A DNA stretch of 64,000 bases from UBA2336 sp049306095 (GCA_049306095.1 JBAQPU010000042.1:1-64000), one strand, 5' to 3'. Positions 47,312 to 56,568 are shown, counted from the stretch's first letter. Numbers and translations are program-made. Notes: generated by a model from the sequence alone, not told the origin.

Positions 47312-48505
47312 TTAACCGGTTATCCTAAACAACCCGAATATCAACTTATCTTCAGATTGAAGCGACTTCTCATAGTCTAAAACATGGAGTCCCTTTTCAT
47401 TTATAAAGAAAATATCCGCTCTGTATTTTCCCGGTAAAACAGTTTCGCTGACATGATTAAAGGTGCTATCGATTACCATATATAAACTCGGACTGGGAAA
47501 CCGTGTACTCTCTTCAATTTCTGAAGGTCGTAGATAGGCCATCCTGACAAAGTTTTCTGAAGCAGGATCTTTAGTGATATAATGAAACTCCGGATTAGTT
47601 AAAACATACTTATCGTTTTCTTCTTTTGTTCCTATTCCTCCCCTTTCCCGAAGGCTTTTGTGAGGATTCATGGGGTTGATTTCAGGAATAAGATTTGAAG
47701 GAATATGCAATTTTTTCAGTCCTTGACCTCTCTTTAAATAAATTGTTTTATCAATTGGCGAAGCAAAAAGCAGAAAGTCCCCCTTCATATCAAAATAAAA
47801 AGCGTTCGTATATTTCCACGAATACGTTGTCCAATAACCAGCATTGTAGCGACTGGAAAAAAAACCTTCGAACGTTTTTTCACCTGTCATAATGTTAACG
47901 GTTAGCACTGCCGGCATTTTTGTAAAATCAAAATCAAAAACTGACGGGTCATTCATGGTCAGCGGCAGTCGCACAAATTTTCCTGATTTTTGCATAGGCC
48001 ACAACGAAGAAACCTGAGGACGGGTGGAGTGACTTTCATTGTCTGTATCGTTTTTCCATTCATACTTTTTCAAAACCACCCCATCTGCATTCAATACAAA
48101 AAGGCATCTCTGCCATTCGTTATAAATAAAAGTAGAGTCCATGGTAATAGTCAGGTGTCCAAGCGATGGGTCAATCGGGCCAATTCCATTCGGGCCGTCT
48201 TGCTGCAGAATAATTTTCTTTATAAGCCGCTTGTCCTCATAGTCGTAAATGCAAATACTTTCGCTTGGTGCATGAAGAAAACTAACTGCATCCCTTCCCT
48301 GAAATTTAAAACTATTGATGGATAACATTGACAAGTTTAACGTGCTGTCAATCTCAAATTCAACATCGATAATATACTGTAAGACTGCTTTATCTTCAGA
48401 TTTCGCTGTTATCTCTGTAACATTTTCATTGTCATCACCTTTCTCATTTTTCTGATGGCAGCCAATGGCTGCCATCAGAAAAATGCATACCAAAAACTTG
48501 TTCAT
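47312..48505 (-). CDS. DUF4221 lipoprotein (copy B)
   Basis: About 397 aa with leader MNKFLVCIFLMAAIGC, so Cys16 is the lipidation site. Blocks in common with copy A are LQQDGPNGIGPIDPSLGHLTITMDSTFIYN, FVRMAYLRPSE and the closing propeller-like strands. The ATG chosen lies 2 bp after the stop of peptide B, so peptide and propeller are translationally linked. The gene is followed leftward by the truncated HTH copy A. Confidence 0.8.
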   Translation of the reverse strand: MNKFLVCIFLMAAIGCHQKNEKGDDNENVTEITAKSEDKAVLQYIIDVEFEIDSTLNLSMLSINSFKFQGRDAVSFLHAPSESICIYDYEDKRLIKKIILQQDGPNGIGPIDPSLGHLTITMDSTFIYNEWQRCLFVLNADGVVLKKYEWKNDTDNESHSTRPQVSSLWPMQKSGKFVRLPLTMNDPSVFDFDFTKMPAVLTVNIMTGEKTFEGFFSSRYNAGYWTTYSWKYTNAFYFDMKGDFLLFASPIDKTIYLKRGQGLKKLHIPSNLIPEINPMNPHKSLRERGGIGTKEENDKYVLTNPEFHYITKDPASENFVRMAYLRPSEIEESTRFPSPSLYMVIDSTFNHVSETVLPGKYRADIFFINEKGLHVLDYEKSLQSEDKLIFGLFRITG

Positions 48506-48507
48506 TG

Positions 48508-48753
48508 CTATTGAGGCTGGATCGTTCCGTTGCAATTACAATCATCAAAAAAACCACAGGTTACGCATGAGTCCCCTGGACTTCCAACATTTTTCTTACA
48601 CGAGCCTGTATTCTTAGAAGAATCAGAGCTTGATGTACATTGGCCACCATCTGGAGGCGGTAAATAGGCCAACGATTTTTGAGCTACTCCACCGAACATC
48701 AGTAAAATAAAGATTGCTGCCATCGTAAAATTTTGTGAAATTTTCATATTCAT
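48508..48753 (-). CDS. Secreted Cys-rich peptide B
   Basis: 81 aa, with a signal peptide (NFTMAAIFILLMFGGVAQKSLA) and a mature part of about 50 residues containing six cysteines. The first two are spaced as in peptide A (C-x2-SSDSS-x-N-x-G-x-C), then GDSC, CGFFDDC and CNCNGT. It directly precedes a DUF4221 gene, as peptide A does. The next gene upstream is the intact HTH copy B; the conserved palindrome lies between them. Confidence 0.72.
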   Translation of the reverse strand: MNMKISQNFTMAAIFILLMFGGVAQKSLAYLPPPDGGQCTSSSDSSKNTGSCKKNVGSPGDSCVTCGFFDDCNCNGTIQPQ

Positions 48754-48786
48754 TTGGGTTTAATTTATTCTCAATAGTAAAGTCTT

Positions 48787-48811
48787 TCAGTGCAATTTTA
48801 TTGCACTGAAA
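48787..48811. promoter_or_regulatory. Conserved palindrome, copy B
   Basis: The same 25-bp palindrome as at 47035-47059, base for base in both arms, 33 bp upstream of peptide B and 20 bp after the HTH copy B stop codon. On the leftward transcript the T run precedes the stem, so it is not a conventional terminator. Confidence 0.65.
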
Positions 48812-48831
48812 AAAATAATCAAAAATTATTT

Positions 48832-49035
48832 CTAATCATCCGCATAATAGTACCGCTTGCGGGTACGGCAATATTGAACAGGCATACCATTTTCTTTGAT
48901 TGCCGTTAAATACTCGAACAACATCCTGCGTGAAATGCCAAGTTTTTTAGCTAATTCTTCAGGTGTTCCCGTTTTCTGTTTTTCAATTAATTCCTGCAAA
49001 TACCGCATTCGCTGGGTGTACTTGTCAAACTGCAT
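48832..49035 (-). CDS. Small HTH DNA-binding protein (copy B)
   Basis: 67 aa, essentially one HTH domain: a helical lead (YTQRMRYLQELIEKQKTG), then TPEELAKKLGISRRMLFEYLTAIKENG and a basic wing-like end (YCRTRKRYYYADD). It resembles the isolated N-terminal HTH of DeoR/WYL-type regulators without any effector domain. It stands at the head of the peptide operon and divergent from the RND gene, so it probably controls both. A palindrome with arms GATTGAGTA lies 55 bp upstream. Confidence 0.8.
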   Translation of the reverse strand: MQFDKYTQRMRYLQELIEKQKTGTPEELAKKLGISRRMLFEYLTAIKENGMPVQYCRTRKRYYYADD

Positions 49036-49497
49036 GAGAGAGGGTTTATTACTTGCATATTACAGATTTAAAAAAACATGGTGAGAACCGATTGAGTATT
49101 AGTACTCAATCTGAAACTTTCGGTTTTCGAAAAAAGGTGTAAAAATCGATGAAAATCGTTTTTTTTTTTTTTGAAAAGGTACATGCTATTTTACGCTGCT
49201 ATGGCAGGTAAAATGGATTTAGGACTTCGCAGGTGATAGAAAGTCATTATTCATGCCCAAAAAATTACACGAGTGCTTTTATACCTCGCTTTACAAAATA
49301 TACAGCGAGGTCTTGTTGTTGTCAATGCATGGTAATTCTTAAATCCAAACAATAAAAATCACCAACTTGGTAGGTTATCCAATAGGTTAAGGTGGTACTT
49401 TTTCATTCATCATTTTGGTGAAATAGAATTTTCAATTGCATGATTTGGCATTAACTTACAATGGGTAAATCCCCTGGCTGGTCTAATAAGCTTATGC
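49036..49497. promoter_or_regulatory. Divergent control region HTH-B / RND-B with operator and conserved block
   Basis: 462 bp without a gene. GATTGAGTA (49090-49098), four bases, TACTCAATC (49103-49111) is a perfect palindrome. A run of 14 T at 49159 begins a block to 49311 that is conserved in the region before RND-D (59344-59498). It includes CTATGGCAGGTAAAA, ATTATTCATGC and a stem ACCTCGCT / AGCGAGGT (49283-49311). The block may be an RNA leader of the transporter gene or a small RNA. The part after 49311 is not shared. Confidence 0.6.
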
Positions 49498-52400
49498 ATG
49501 TCATCGTTTAAAATCATTTTGGTTTTTGTTCTCGCAGGGGCATTGGGCTTTTTGCTTTCTTCAAGGTTATCGGTTGATCTGCTGCCCGATTCAAGCCTGC
49601 CAGTGGTTACGGTTTCCTATTCGCTACCCGATGCACCCCCGCAGGTGATCGAACAACAGGCAACCGGCCCGTTGGAAAATGTGTTGTCGCAGATTTCTCA
49701 AATCGAGGAGATTTACTCCATTTCCGGTTACCACCAGGGAAGTATTGAGTTGACGTTTGAAAAAGAAGCCGATATGGCGTTCAAAAAATTTGAGGTAAGC
49801 TCTGCCATCCGGCAACTTTACAAAAAACTTCATCCTCAACTGAGTTACCCCCTCGTTGAGTTTCGCAGTCATGACGATAAAAGTAAAAGCCCGCTATTGG
49901 TGTACCGCATCAACGCGAAGCTGGAACCGTTTCAAATCAAAAAAACAGCCGAAGATATACTTGCTCCGGCCCTTGCACGAATAGACGGCATGCACGATGT
50001 ATCGGTACGGGGCGCGCAGGAAATACAACTTACCATCGCGTACGATCCTGAAAAGCTCAAACAATTTGGAATCACCTCGGGTGAAATTGTTGGTCACCTT
50101 CAAACCAACTTCAGTTCATTTTATCCGGGGGTGCTACTCACCTCCGGTAAGCAACGATTTACGATACAGGGAGGTAAGGCCCCCGAGCATATCGAAGACA
50201 TCCGGAAAATGATGATCCGCACCGATGCGGGAAATTATTTTTCGCTGGACCAAGTGGCACGTGTTTACCTGGAAGCCAGTAAACCAAGGGAATATTTCAG
50301 GATAAACGGCCAGAATTCTGTTACCCTCACCCTCTTTGCCGATGAGGGAACAAACAGGCTTGTGCTTGCCGAAGAAATCAAAAGCAAACTAAACGAACTT
50401 GAAAAGCTGCTTCCAGCAGGATTTAGTTTAGTGTTGGATTATGACGATACCGAATTTCTGCGAAAGGAGATTGACAAAAACCTGCTTCGCTCTGTCCTCG
50501 CTATTGGCGTTTTGCTAATATTTCTTTTGGTGAGCTATCGCAACGCCCGGCACCTGCTCATTTTAGTCTCCGGCATATTGGTTAGTCTGGGCCTGACAGC
50601 GTTAGCTGCTTATTTTCTAAAAATTCAAATACACCTGTACACCATAGCAGGGATAACCATCTCGCTAGGAATCACTATCGATAACTCCATTGTCGTGCTG
50701 GATCACTTACGGGTACAAGGCAATAAAAAAATCGTACGGGCTATTTTGGGCGCCTCGCTCACCACCATGATGGCGCTCATGCTTGTCTTTTTCTTGCCGG
50801 AAAAAGAACGGCAAAACCTAACCGAATTTTGCATTATTGTTTCGGTTGCAATTGGCTGCTCGGTATTAACCGCAATTTTCTATACGCCTGCTTTGCATGA
50901 TGCTTTTCAATCGCTCCATAATAAACAATCCTTCACGATCAAAGGCCTGCGCAAAAGAGTTCGTTGGTTTAATGGATATCAGTCAGTCATTCTATTTGGT
51001 GCGCGGTTCCGTAAATCATTCATCACCATTTTCATCCTGTTGTTTGGAACCCCCATTTTTTTATTACCCGCCAAATGGGAAAATCACGAATGGTACAATA
51101 AAACAATCGGCAGTACATTTTACCAGGAGACCATCAGGCCCTACACCGATAAGGTGCTGGGAGGCGCATTACGCTTATTTGTTCGAAATGTTTATGAACG
51201 AAACGGCTACCGCGAACCACAACGAACACAATTATATGTGCAGGCCGAACTACCGAACGGCAACACGCTGGAAGACATGAACGGTGTAATGGCAGGTTTT
51301 GAAAGTTACCTCGCAAACGTGGAAGGCGTTGAAAAATACCTGACGCAGGTGTACTCCGGACAACACGCTACCATCAGCATCAGCTTTACGAAAGCGACCG
51401 AAAATTCTTCCTTGCCTTACATACTCAAGTCCCGGTTGATTGCACGTTCGCTCGATTGGGGTGGTGTGCAATGGAATATTTACGGTGTGGGACAAGGCTT
51501 TAGTAACAGCGCAGGTGAATCGCTTCCATCGTACCGGGTAGCGATGAAGGGTTACAATTATGACCAGCTTGAAGCATATTCAGAAATATTAGCCAACAAA
51601 TTACTGAACCATAAGCGCATCCAAAAAGTAAATACAAACGAACGTTTAAACTGGGGCGAAAAAAACGTTGAACAATTAGTTCTCGATTTTAGTAAAAACG
51701 TATCGGGCTGGTCGGCACAACAAGTAACCGGGCAACTGCAAGAGAAAGCCTTGCGCAACACACCCGTGTGGACCATCTCTTTACATGACCGACAATTTCC
51801 GGTGTATGTTCAACCCGACAGAAAGCCCCTGACCATGTACGAATTGATGGAAACCTCGCTGGTGCTTCCCGACAGCCAACGCACAAAAATTTCAGCCATG
51901 GCCGCTATTCGAAAAGAAGTCACCGAAAATGCCATTCATAAGCAGGATCGCCAGTACATTCGCATTGTAGGCTTCGAATATTACGGTGGTTACCAATTTG
52001 GAAATGAGTACCTCCAATCAATGTTACAAGAACTAAAACAGGAGATGGTTCCGGGCTACACGGCTAAACAAAGTTCGTGGAGTTGGGATTGGAACAAGGT
52101 AAAACGCCAGTACGGCCTCATCCTGCTCCTGATCGTTGGCGTGTACTTCATCGCGGCCATCCTGTTCGAAAATCTTAAAGAACCGTTTTACATCGTGCTC
52201 ACCATTCCGCTTTCATTCATCGGGCTGTTCCTTGTCTTTTCATTTTTTGATCTTTATTTCGACCAGGGCGGATACGCGGCATTTATTGTGTTGGGGGGCC
52301 TGGTTGTAAATGCCTCCATTTATATAGTGAACGATTTCAATAACCTTCACAAAAGAAATTACAACCGACAGGTAGCCAAAGCGGTAACGGGCAAAATGAG

Positions 52401-52605
52401 ACCCATTATTCTAACCATCACGTCTACGTGCCTGGGGTTGCTGCCTTTTATGATTGGCGGACAGAATGAGGTGTTTTGGTTTGCGCTGGCTGCCGGTACC
52501 ACAGGTGGGCTGATTTTTTCAATACTTATTGTCTTTGTCTTTCTTCCTGTTTTATTAATCAGAATTTCTCCATCGGGTTCTAAAAATATAAAAGAGCAGT
52601 ATTAA
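49498..52605 (+). CDS. RND family transporter (copy B)
   Basis: A 1035-aa inner-membrane proton-driven transporter of the AcrB/CusA superfamily. It has an N-terminal TM helix, the docking/porter motif LPDSSLPVVTVSYSLPDAPPQVIEQ, TM4 with the proton-relay region LGITIDNSIVVLDHL, and the second half from about residue 840 (YGLILLLIVGVYFIAAILFE). It ends GGQNEVFWFALAAGTTGG, FVFLPVLL. No adaptor or TolC-like gene lies in this unit. The N-terminus is atypically short before the first TM. Exported substrate unknown; the linked secreted peptides are one idea. Confidence 0.88.
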   Translation: MSSFKIILVFVLAGALGFLLSSRLSVDLLPDSSLPVVTVSYSLPDAPPQVIEQQATGPLENVLSQISQIEEIYSISGYHQGSIELTFEKEADMAFKKFEVSSAIRQLYKKLHPQLSYPLVEFRSHDDKSKSPLLVYRINAKLEPFQIKKTAEDILAPALARIDGMHDVSVRGAQEIQLTIAYDPEKLKQFGITSGEIVGHLQTNFSSFYPGVLLTSGKQRFTIQGGKAPEHIEDIRKMMIRTDAGNYFSLDQVARVYLEASKPREYFRINGQNSVTLTLFADEGTNRLVLAEEIKSKLNELEKLLPAGFSLVLDYDDTEFLRKEIDKNLLRSVLAIGVLLIFLLVSYRNARHLLILVSGILVSLGLTALAAYFLKIQIHLYTIAGITISLGITIDNSIVVLDHLRVQGNKKIVRAILGASLTTMMALMLVFFLPEKERQNLTEFCIIVSVAIGCSVLTAIFYTPALHDAFQSLHNKQSFTIKGLRKRVRWFNGYQSVILFGARFRKSFITIFILLFGTPIFLLPAKWENHEWYNKTIGSTFYQETIRPYTDKVLGGALRLFVRNVYERNGYREPQRTQLYVQAELPNGNTLEDMNGVMAGFESYLANVEGVEKYLTQVYSGQHATISISFTKATENSSLPYILKSRLIARSLDWGGVQWNIYGVGQGFSNSAGESLPSYRVAMKGYNYDQLEAYSEILANKLLNHKRIQKVNTNERLNWGEKNVEQLVLDFSKNVSGWSAQQVTGQLQEKALRNTPVWTISLHDRQFPVYVQPDRKPLTMYELMETSLVLPDSQRTKISAMAAIRKEVTENAIHKQDRQYIRIVGFEYYGGYQFGNEYLQSMLQELKQEMVPGYTAKQSSWSWDWNKVKRQYGLILLLIVGVYFIAAILFENLKEPFYIVLTIPLSFIGLFLVFSFFDLYFDQGGYAAFIVLGGLVVNASIYIVNDFNNLHKRNYNRQVAKAVTGKMRPIILTITSTCLGLLPFMIGGQNEVFWFALAAGTTGGLIFSILIVFVFLPVLLIRISPSGSKNIKEQY

Positions 52606-52644
52606 TTGCTCTTCATTTTTTCATGGTACATTGAAAGAACAAAT

Positions 52645-54204
52645 CTATTCAAACATGGTCAAATTCAAGGGTAGTTTCTTATGTATTAATTCGCCCGATT
52701 TCCTTTTCAATACATAACAGGGGAGCGTTGCACCATCTGGCAGGTAATTTTTAATCATTGTCGGAAGGTTAAATTGCGGATAGAACATGGTTCCATTTCC
52801 TCCAACGATAAAAGCCCAGCTCCTGAAGGAATCTATTCCACCAATAAAAACAAGTTTCACTTTTTGTTGATCGAACTGATCGGGGGCATTGAGAAAGCTT
52901 ACAATTGATTCGGGGGTATTCCAAAGTACAAGATAAACGCTCTGGTTACTATTTTCACCAATAAAAGCGTCAATAATATTTTTTGAAACGCGTTCCTGGC
53001 TAGTTTGTTGCACTTCCGGTAGGTGTTGAAAACTGAATTGCTTTTCAAGACCAATATATCTAGATAGATCTTTAGTTATTTCAGGGTCAATGGGTTTGTC
53101 TTTCCAATAATCAACATGGTATACATTGTTCTTTATTGGCTTTATATTTTTTTGCTGTGTCGGGGCTTCAAATGTGAGATGATGAAATGCTTCGACCAAG
53201 CTTGGTTTGGCGTGCGGATCGAATTGGGTTGCCTGAAGGAGAAAATGTTCGATATATTCAGGTACAACACTATCTCCAGACTTCCTCAATTGAATTTTAA
53301 AAAAACTACTCTCGTTATGCTTGAGAAATTTTTTTGATAACGAATTTTTATAATTTAATTCATACGACTTAATAAAATGCTCTCCTGTATGTTTATCAAT
53401 AAAAATTTCATAAGTAATATCAAAAATTTCATAATACTCACCCGGTCGAATGTTGGTTTTATCAAAAGCTGAAATTTCGTACCTGATTTCGTTTTCAAGT
53501 TCTTCGGTTTGCTCAACATAGAAATCATACCGATGTGAGTTAATGTCGTATTTCAAGCCATTCTTTAATAGAAAAGCAAATTCATTATAATAGAAATCAA
53601 AATAACTTCGCTGAAAATCTGCGCGATCGCTGGCAAAATCAAGACTTTCTCTTTTTTGTAAATACGTTATCCGTTCCTGCACAAATTCGGGTCTAATCTT
53701 GCCTTTATATCCCTTTTCATCCTGAAAAAAAAGTTCTGCGTCCAACAATTTCACAAAAGATTCATTCTGTTTAATGGTATGATGCAGGAATGCGTGGGCA
53801 GAAAATCCTTTCGCCCGTTTATCAAGCTGATTAAGAGCTTCTGCAACAATTTTTCTGGCTTGTTCAGAAGGTTTGGAAGCCATCACAACAACTTCATTCA
53901 TTTCAGTAACCGAAGGGGCAAGGTAAACTGTTACATTACCTTTATCAGCAGTGGCTAAAAATGATGTCGACTTATATCCCACTCCTGAAACTACATACTG
54001 GTGATTAACTTTTTCAGGAGTGACCACAAACTCGCCCAGGACATTAGCGGCAAATACCTGCGTTAAATCCGGGCAGCGAATGGTTGCATAAGCTACTGGC
54101 TCTTTAGTCACGGAATCAACAATAGTATATTTTACCCTCGGTTGTGCCATTAAGCACCAACATTGAGCAAAAATGAACAGGCTAATTAAACAGAGCGTCT
54201 TCAT
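52645..54204 (-). CDS. Carboxypeptidase-regulatory-like domain protein with redoxin-like C-terminus
   Basis: A 519-aa exported protein (signal ending CLMAQ). Residues 25-110 form a CarboxypepD_reg-like beta-sandwich (YTIVDSVTKEPVAYATI, VSGVGYKS, NEVVVMASKPSEQARKIVAEAL), as in DUF5686-like or TonB-linked proteins. The C-terminal 120 residues recall a thioredoxin fold (VYLVLWNTPESIVSFL, then LPCYVLKRKSGELI), but without the CxxC pair. It is the last gene of the unit 2 operon, 3 bp after the CxxC gene, in the position that TlpA holds in unit 1. Confidence 0.65.
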   Translation of the reverse strand: MKTLCLISLFIFAQCWCLMAQPRVKYTIVDSVTKEPVAYATIRCPDLTQVFAANVLGEFVVTPEKVNHQYVVSGVGYKSTSFLATADKGNVTVYLAPSVTEMNEVVVMASKPSEQARKIVAEALNQLDKRAKGFSAHAFLHHTIKQNESFVKLLDAELFFQDEKGYKGKIRPEFVQERITYLQKRESLDFASDRADFQRSYFDFYYNEFAFLLKNGLKYDINSHRYDFYVEQTEELENEIRYEISAFDKTNIRPGEYYEIFDITYEIFIDKHTGEHFIKSYELNYKNSLSKKFLKHNESSFFKIQLRKSGDSVVPEYIEHFLLQATQFDPHAKPSLVEAFHHLTFEAPTQQKNIKPIKNNVYHVDYWKDKPIDPEITKDLSRYIGLEKQFSFQHLPEVQQTSQERVSKNIIDAFIGENSNQSVYLVLWNTPESIVSFLNAPDQFDQQKVKLVFIGGIDSFRSWAFIVGGNGTMFYPQFNLPTMIKNYLPDGATLPCYVLKRKSGELIHKKLPLNLTMFE

Positions 54205-54207
54205 GCG

Positions 54208-54834
54208 TTAAAGATTTGAGGTTTTCTGGGACAGTAATTCGTAATATCGTTTTGAAAGTTCAGGAAGGCTTGAATTTGCAACATGAGGCAATAATACCTT
54301 ACCATCCCTGGTTAAGATAAAGCCGTAAACGCCAAAATCATAGGACAAAGCATCGTTGTACCGCATGCTATTGCTGAGATAATATATTGGAAGGGGTGAT
54401 TTATTCATTTGAACGTAAGCAAAATACTCGTTCAAAGAATCAAAAGAAATAATAATTGCTATGGTATAGGCATCAGCAATAGTGGATTGGATTAAACTAA
54501 TTTCCTGCGTAATACAATCCTGGCAAGCATCCCAATTGAAATTCAACAGGTATGTAGGTTTGTTTGACAATGCAGCTAAACTCTTAATTGAAATAGCGTT
54601 GTTTTTTGAATCAATCAGTTGCGTGTCGGTTGAAACACTGGCTCCTTCCAAAATCCACTGCATCTCAATAGTATTCAGGTATCCATTTTCTAATGCTGTG
54701 CTCGCAGTAGCAAGGCGTTGGTTCGTTGTTGAAAGACTATTGTTTTGCTTTTTAAGCCAAAAAAGTGCCATGGCTGCCAATACAATAACTACTATTGGCG
54801 TTATTCTTAATACGCTATTCTTAATTACAGTCAT
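54208..54834 (-). CDS. Membrane-anchored thioredoxin-like protein, CQDC motif
   Basis: 208 aa. An N-terminal TM helix (VLRITPIVVIVLAAMALFWL) is followed by a periplasmic redoxin-like domain: TYLLNFNWDACQDCITQEISLIQ (CQDC about residues 109-112), later FGVYGFILTRDGKVLLPHV, a cis-Pro-less end. The sequence is far from classical thioredoxin but keeps the TlpA-like order of strands. It lies between the propeller and the carboxypeptidase-like genes with gaps of 8 and 3 bp. It is the counterpart of the CGGC and CGSC lipoproteins of the other units. Confidence 0.65.
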   Translation of the reverse strand: MTVIKNSVLRITPIVVIVLAAMALFWLKKQNNSLSTTNQRLATASTALENGYLNTIEMQWILEGASVSTDTQLIDSKNNAISIKSLAALSNKPTYLLNFNWDACQDCITQEISLIQSTIADAYTIAIIISFDSLNEYFAYVQMNKSPLPIYYLSNSMRYNDALSYDFGVYGFILTRDGKVLLPHVANSSLPELSKRYYELLSQKTSNL

Positions 54835-54842
54835 TTCATTCT

Positions 54843-56054
54843 TTAGTTAATCAACAGCGGGATCCTAAACTTGAATTTAACCAAGACCGGATTGCTTACT
54901 TTGTTCAAGGCGGCAAGCGTATTGCTGGTTTTAGGGTATTGTTTTGAGGTTTCTGGTATAGCTCCATCCTTAAAAAGTTCGGAAGACAATACGCTTAAAA
55001 AATACTCACCATCTGTGCTAATCGGGAAGGCAAAAGGCAATCCGTCAATATCATTAATTATCGTTTTAATGGCATACAACTTATTCGCTGACTTATCAAC
55101 TATACAAAGCCATCGGTCTCTGTCATCATTAATTTTTGAGGGTGCATTTTTTTCATCAATCATTAAAGTGTGAAATGTCAAATAATTACCGCTTTCACAT
55201 AAACGATGCGCTATTGACATAATGCCACCATTAAAAAACATCTCTTCCGTTTTTTCCTGATCCGATTTCATTGTTTCTTTATCTATCGGCCAACGATACT
55301 TTCCGAAATCAACAACAAAGCGAAGGTTGCAATCTCCTTTCTTATTAACTGTATAAAACTCTCCCAGTGCAGTTTTTACATACGTAAATGCACCAGAATA
55401 ATAACTCAATAGACCGGAAAAGGGAGCATCATCCAATACTTCTTCATATGGAAAAAAGGTTTTTTTAACATGTTCAAAATCATTTGATACGATTGAGACT
55501 ACCCCCACGTCAATTTCTCCATCTGGACTATAGTCTGTAGGGCAGTAAATTATTTTTTCGGTTTCTGAAAATTGAAAAGCTTCATTTACCCAATACGGTA
55601 TTCGAAGCTCTTCTTTGAATTGGCCATTCTTACCAAACTGTAGCACACTGAAATTTGACCCATCAAAAACCTCGATCATATTCTTATTAAGTACGATTTC
55701 CATTGGACTACCGTATTCTCCATTACCCTCACCAAAACTTCCTATTGTGTTTAAAAACAATCCTTGCTTATTAAATTTCAAAACACCCTTGTAAAATCGT
55801 TTATCCAGTATAAAGTATGCCGAGTCTGCAGCTATGATCTTATCAATCCGTCCGATGAGCGGTGTTTCATCAGTTTGTAGCGGCACGTATGAGTGAATGG
55901 AGTCTATTAACGCTGAAAGCTTTATCTCCTGAATGTATTGCACCTCAATTTTTTCAGCTTTAGCTGTCACGCCCACTGACTTCGATTTGTTACAAGCCGT
56001 AAGCACAAAGCAAAAAACTATAGTAATTGGTATTAAAAGCGCAGGTAGTCTCAT
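54843..56054 (-). CDS. 6-bladed beta-propeller lipoprotein
   Basis: A 403-aa lipoprotein (leader ends FVLTAC). The propeller signatures typical of Bacteroidota 6-bladed proteins are clear: LIGRIDKIIAADSAYFILDKRF, GVLKFNKQGLFLNTIGSFGEG, GEYGSPMEIVL, MIEVFDGSNFSVLQFGKNG. It replaces DUF4221 at the same position in unit 2, directly downstream of the peptide gene at 56118. Such propellers often accompany short secreted peptides in Bacteroidota; the ligand is unknown. Confidence 0.82.
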   Translation of the reverse strand: MRLPALLIPITIVFCFVLTACNKSKSVGVTAKAEKIEVQYIQEIKLSALIDSIHSYVPLQTDETPLIGRIDKIIAADSAYFILDKRFYKGVLKFNKQGLFLNTIGSFGEGNGEYGSPMEIVLNKNMIEVFDGSNFSVLQFGKNGQFKEELRIPYWVNEAFQFSETEKIIYCPTDYSPDGEIDVGVVSIVSNDFEHVKKTFFPYEEVLDDAPFSGLLSYYSGAFTYVKTALGEFYTVNKKGDCNLRFVVDFGKYRWPIDKETMKSDQEKTEEMFFNGGIMSIAHRLCESGNYLTFHTLMIDEKNAPSKINDDRDRWLCIVDKSANKLYAIKTIINDIDGLPFAFPISTDGEYFLSVLSSELFKDGAIPETSKQYPKTSNTLAALNKVSNPVLVKFKFRIPLLIN

Positions 56055-56117
56055 CCATGATAAATTAAAAAATAAAAGTACGGCTTGAATTCTTCAAGCC
56101 GTAACTCATTGGAAATT

Positions 56118-56315
56118 TTAAAGCGCCTCAAAGTGGGGCTCTTCTTTGCAATTTGCCCCAAAGCAGCTCGCATCAACCTTATGCTTACAGCCATCTCTTA
56201 AAAAACAATCTTTTCTATGATTATCTGCCGGTACATCAGCTTTGGCCTCAGGCATCAATGCATACATCAATACAAACAAGAGAGCAATTGAAAGAAAACT
56301 TACTGATTTTTTCAT
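56118..56315 (-). CDS. Secreted Cys-containing peptide C
   Basis: 65 aa from the Met before KKSVSFLSIALLF. The signal peptide ends near PEAKA. The mature 35 residues contain four cysteines as C-x5-C-x7-C-x4-C (KDCFLRDGCKH, ASCFGANCKEE). It is shorter than the other peptides and lacks SSDSS and SVTCDG. A longer frame begins at 56348 but its extra codons overlap the conserved upstream sequence, so I reject that start. Located between HTH copy C and the propeller gene. Confidence 0.62.
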   Translation of the reverse strand: MKKSVSFLSIALLFVLMYALMPEAKADVPADNHRKDCFLRDGCKHKVDASCFGANCKEEPHFEAL

Positions 56316-56373
56316 AAAGTTAGTATTATAATTTCTGCTCAACATCAAGCATTACTGTAAAGTAAACGCTGCT

Positions 56374-56394
56374 CACTGCAATTTCATTGCAGTG
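56374..56394. promoter_or_regulatory. Conserved palindrome, copy C
   Basis: CACTGCAAT, three bases, ATTGCAGTG: a perfect 9-bp inverted repeat. It overlaps the last codons of HTH copy C and lies 58 bp before peptide C. The sequence GCTCAACATCAAGCATTAC next to it is also found beside palindrome A (near 47000-47020). Confidence 0.62.
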
Positions 56395-56560
56395 GAACAA
56401 CTATGTACGATTTTCTTTTTTGGCAAAACTCAATGTTCATTTCTTCTTTCAGAACATCAAGATAATAATACACCATCCGCTCAGAAATTCCCAATCGGCC
56501 GGCCAATTCTTTAGGGGTGCCCGTTTTTTGCTTTTCAATTAATTCCTGCAAATACTGCAT
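56384..56560 (-). CDS. Small HTH protein (copy C), N-terminally shortened
   Basis: 58 codons starting at an ATG that corresponds to residue 10 of the intact proteins: QYLQELIEKQKTGTPKELAGRLGISERMVYYYL, then FCQKRKSYIVVPLQ. The HTH itself is complete. Homology continues three codons upstream (K-R-M) and then stops abruptly at about 56565, where the end of an RND gene begins on the other strand. The normal promoter and operator are therefore lost, and expression is doubtful. Confidence 0.65.
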   Translation of the reverse strand: MQYLQELIEKQKTGTPKELAGRLGISERMVYYYLDVLKEEMNIEFCQKRKSYIVVPLQ

Positions 56561-56568
56561 GCGCTTGG

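Larger units (their letters stand above)
47035..48994. repeat. Direct repeat pair of about 208 bp marking a tandem duplication
   Basis: Segment 47035-47242 (palindrome plus most of HTH copy A) matches 48787-48994 (palindrome plus HTH copy B) at a constant offset of 1752 bp. The HTH-coding parts differ at only a few positions. The 1.75-kb unit contains HTH, DUF4221 and peptide. The coordinates span both copies and the DNA between them. Confidence 0.7.

Noticed and set aside
49253..49344. Small ORF (MPKKLHECFYTS...) in the conserved leader before RND-B, with a similar start at 59438
   Set aside because: The two copies differ by two T residues after ten codons and then run in different frames, so the protein is not conserved while the DNA is. 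RNA or DNA function is more likely.
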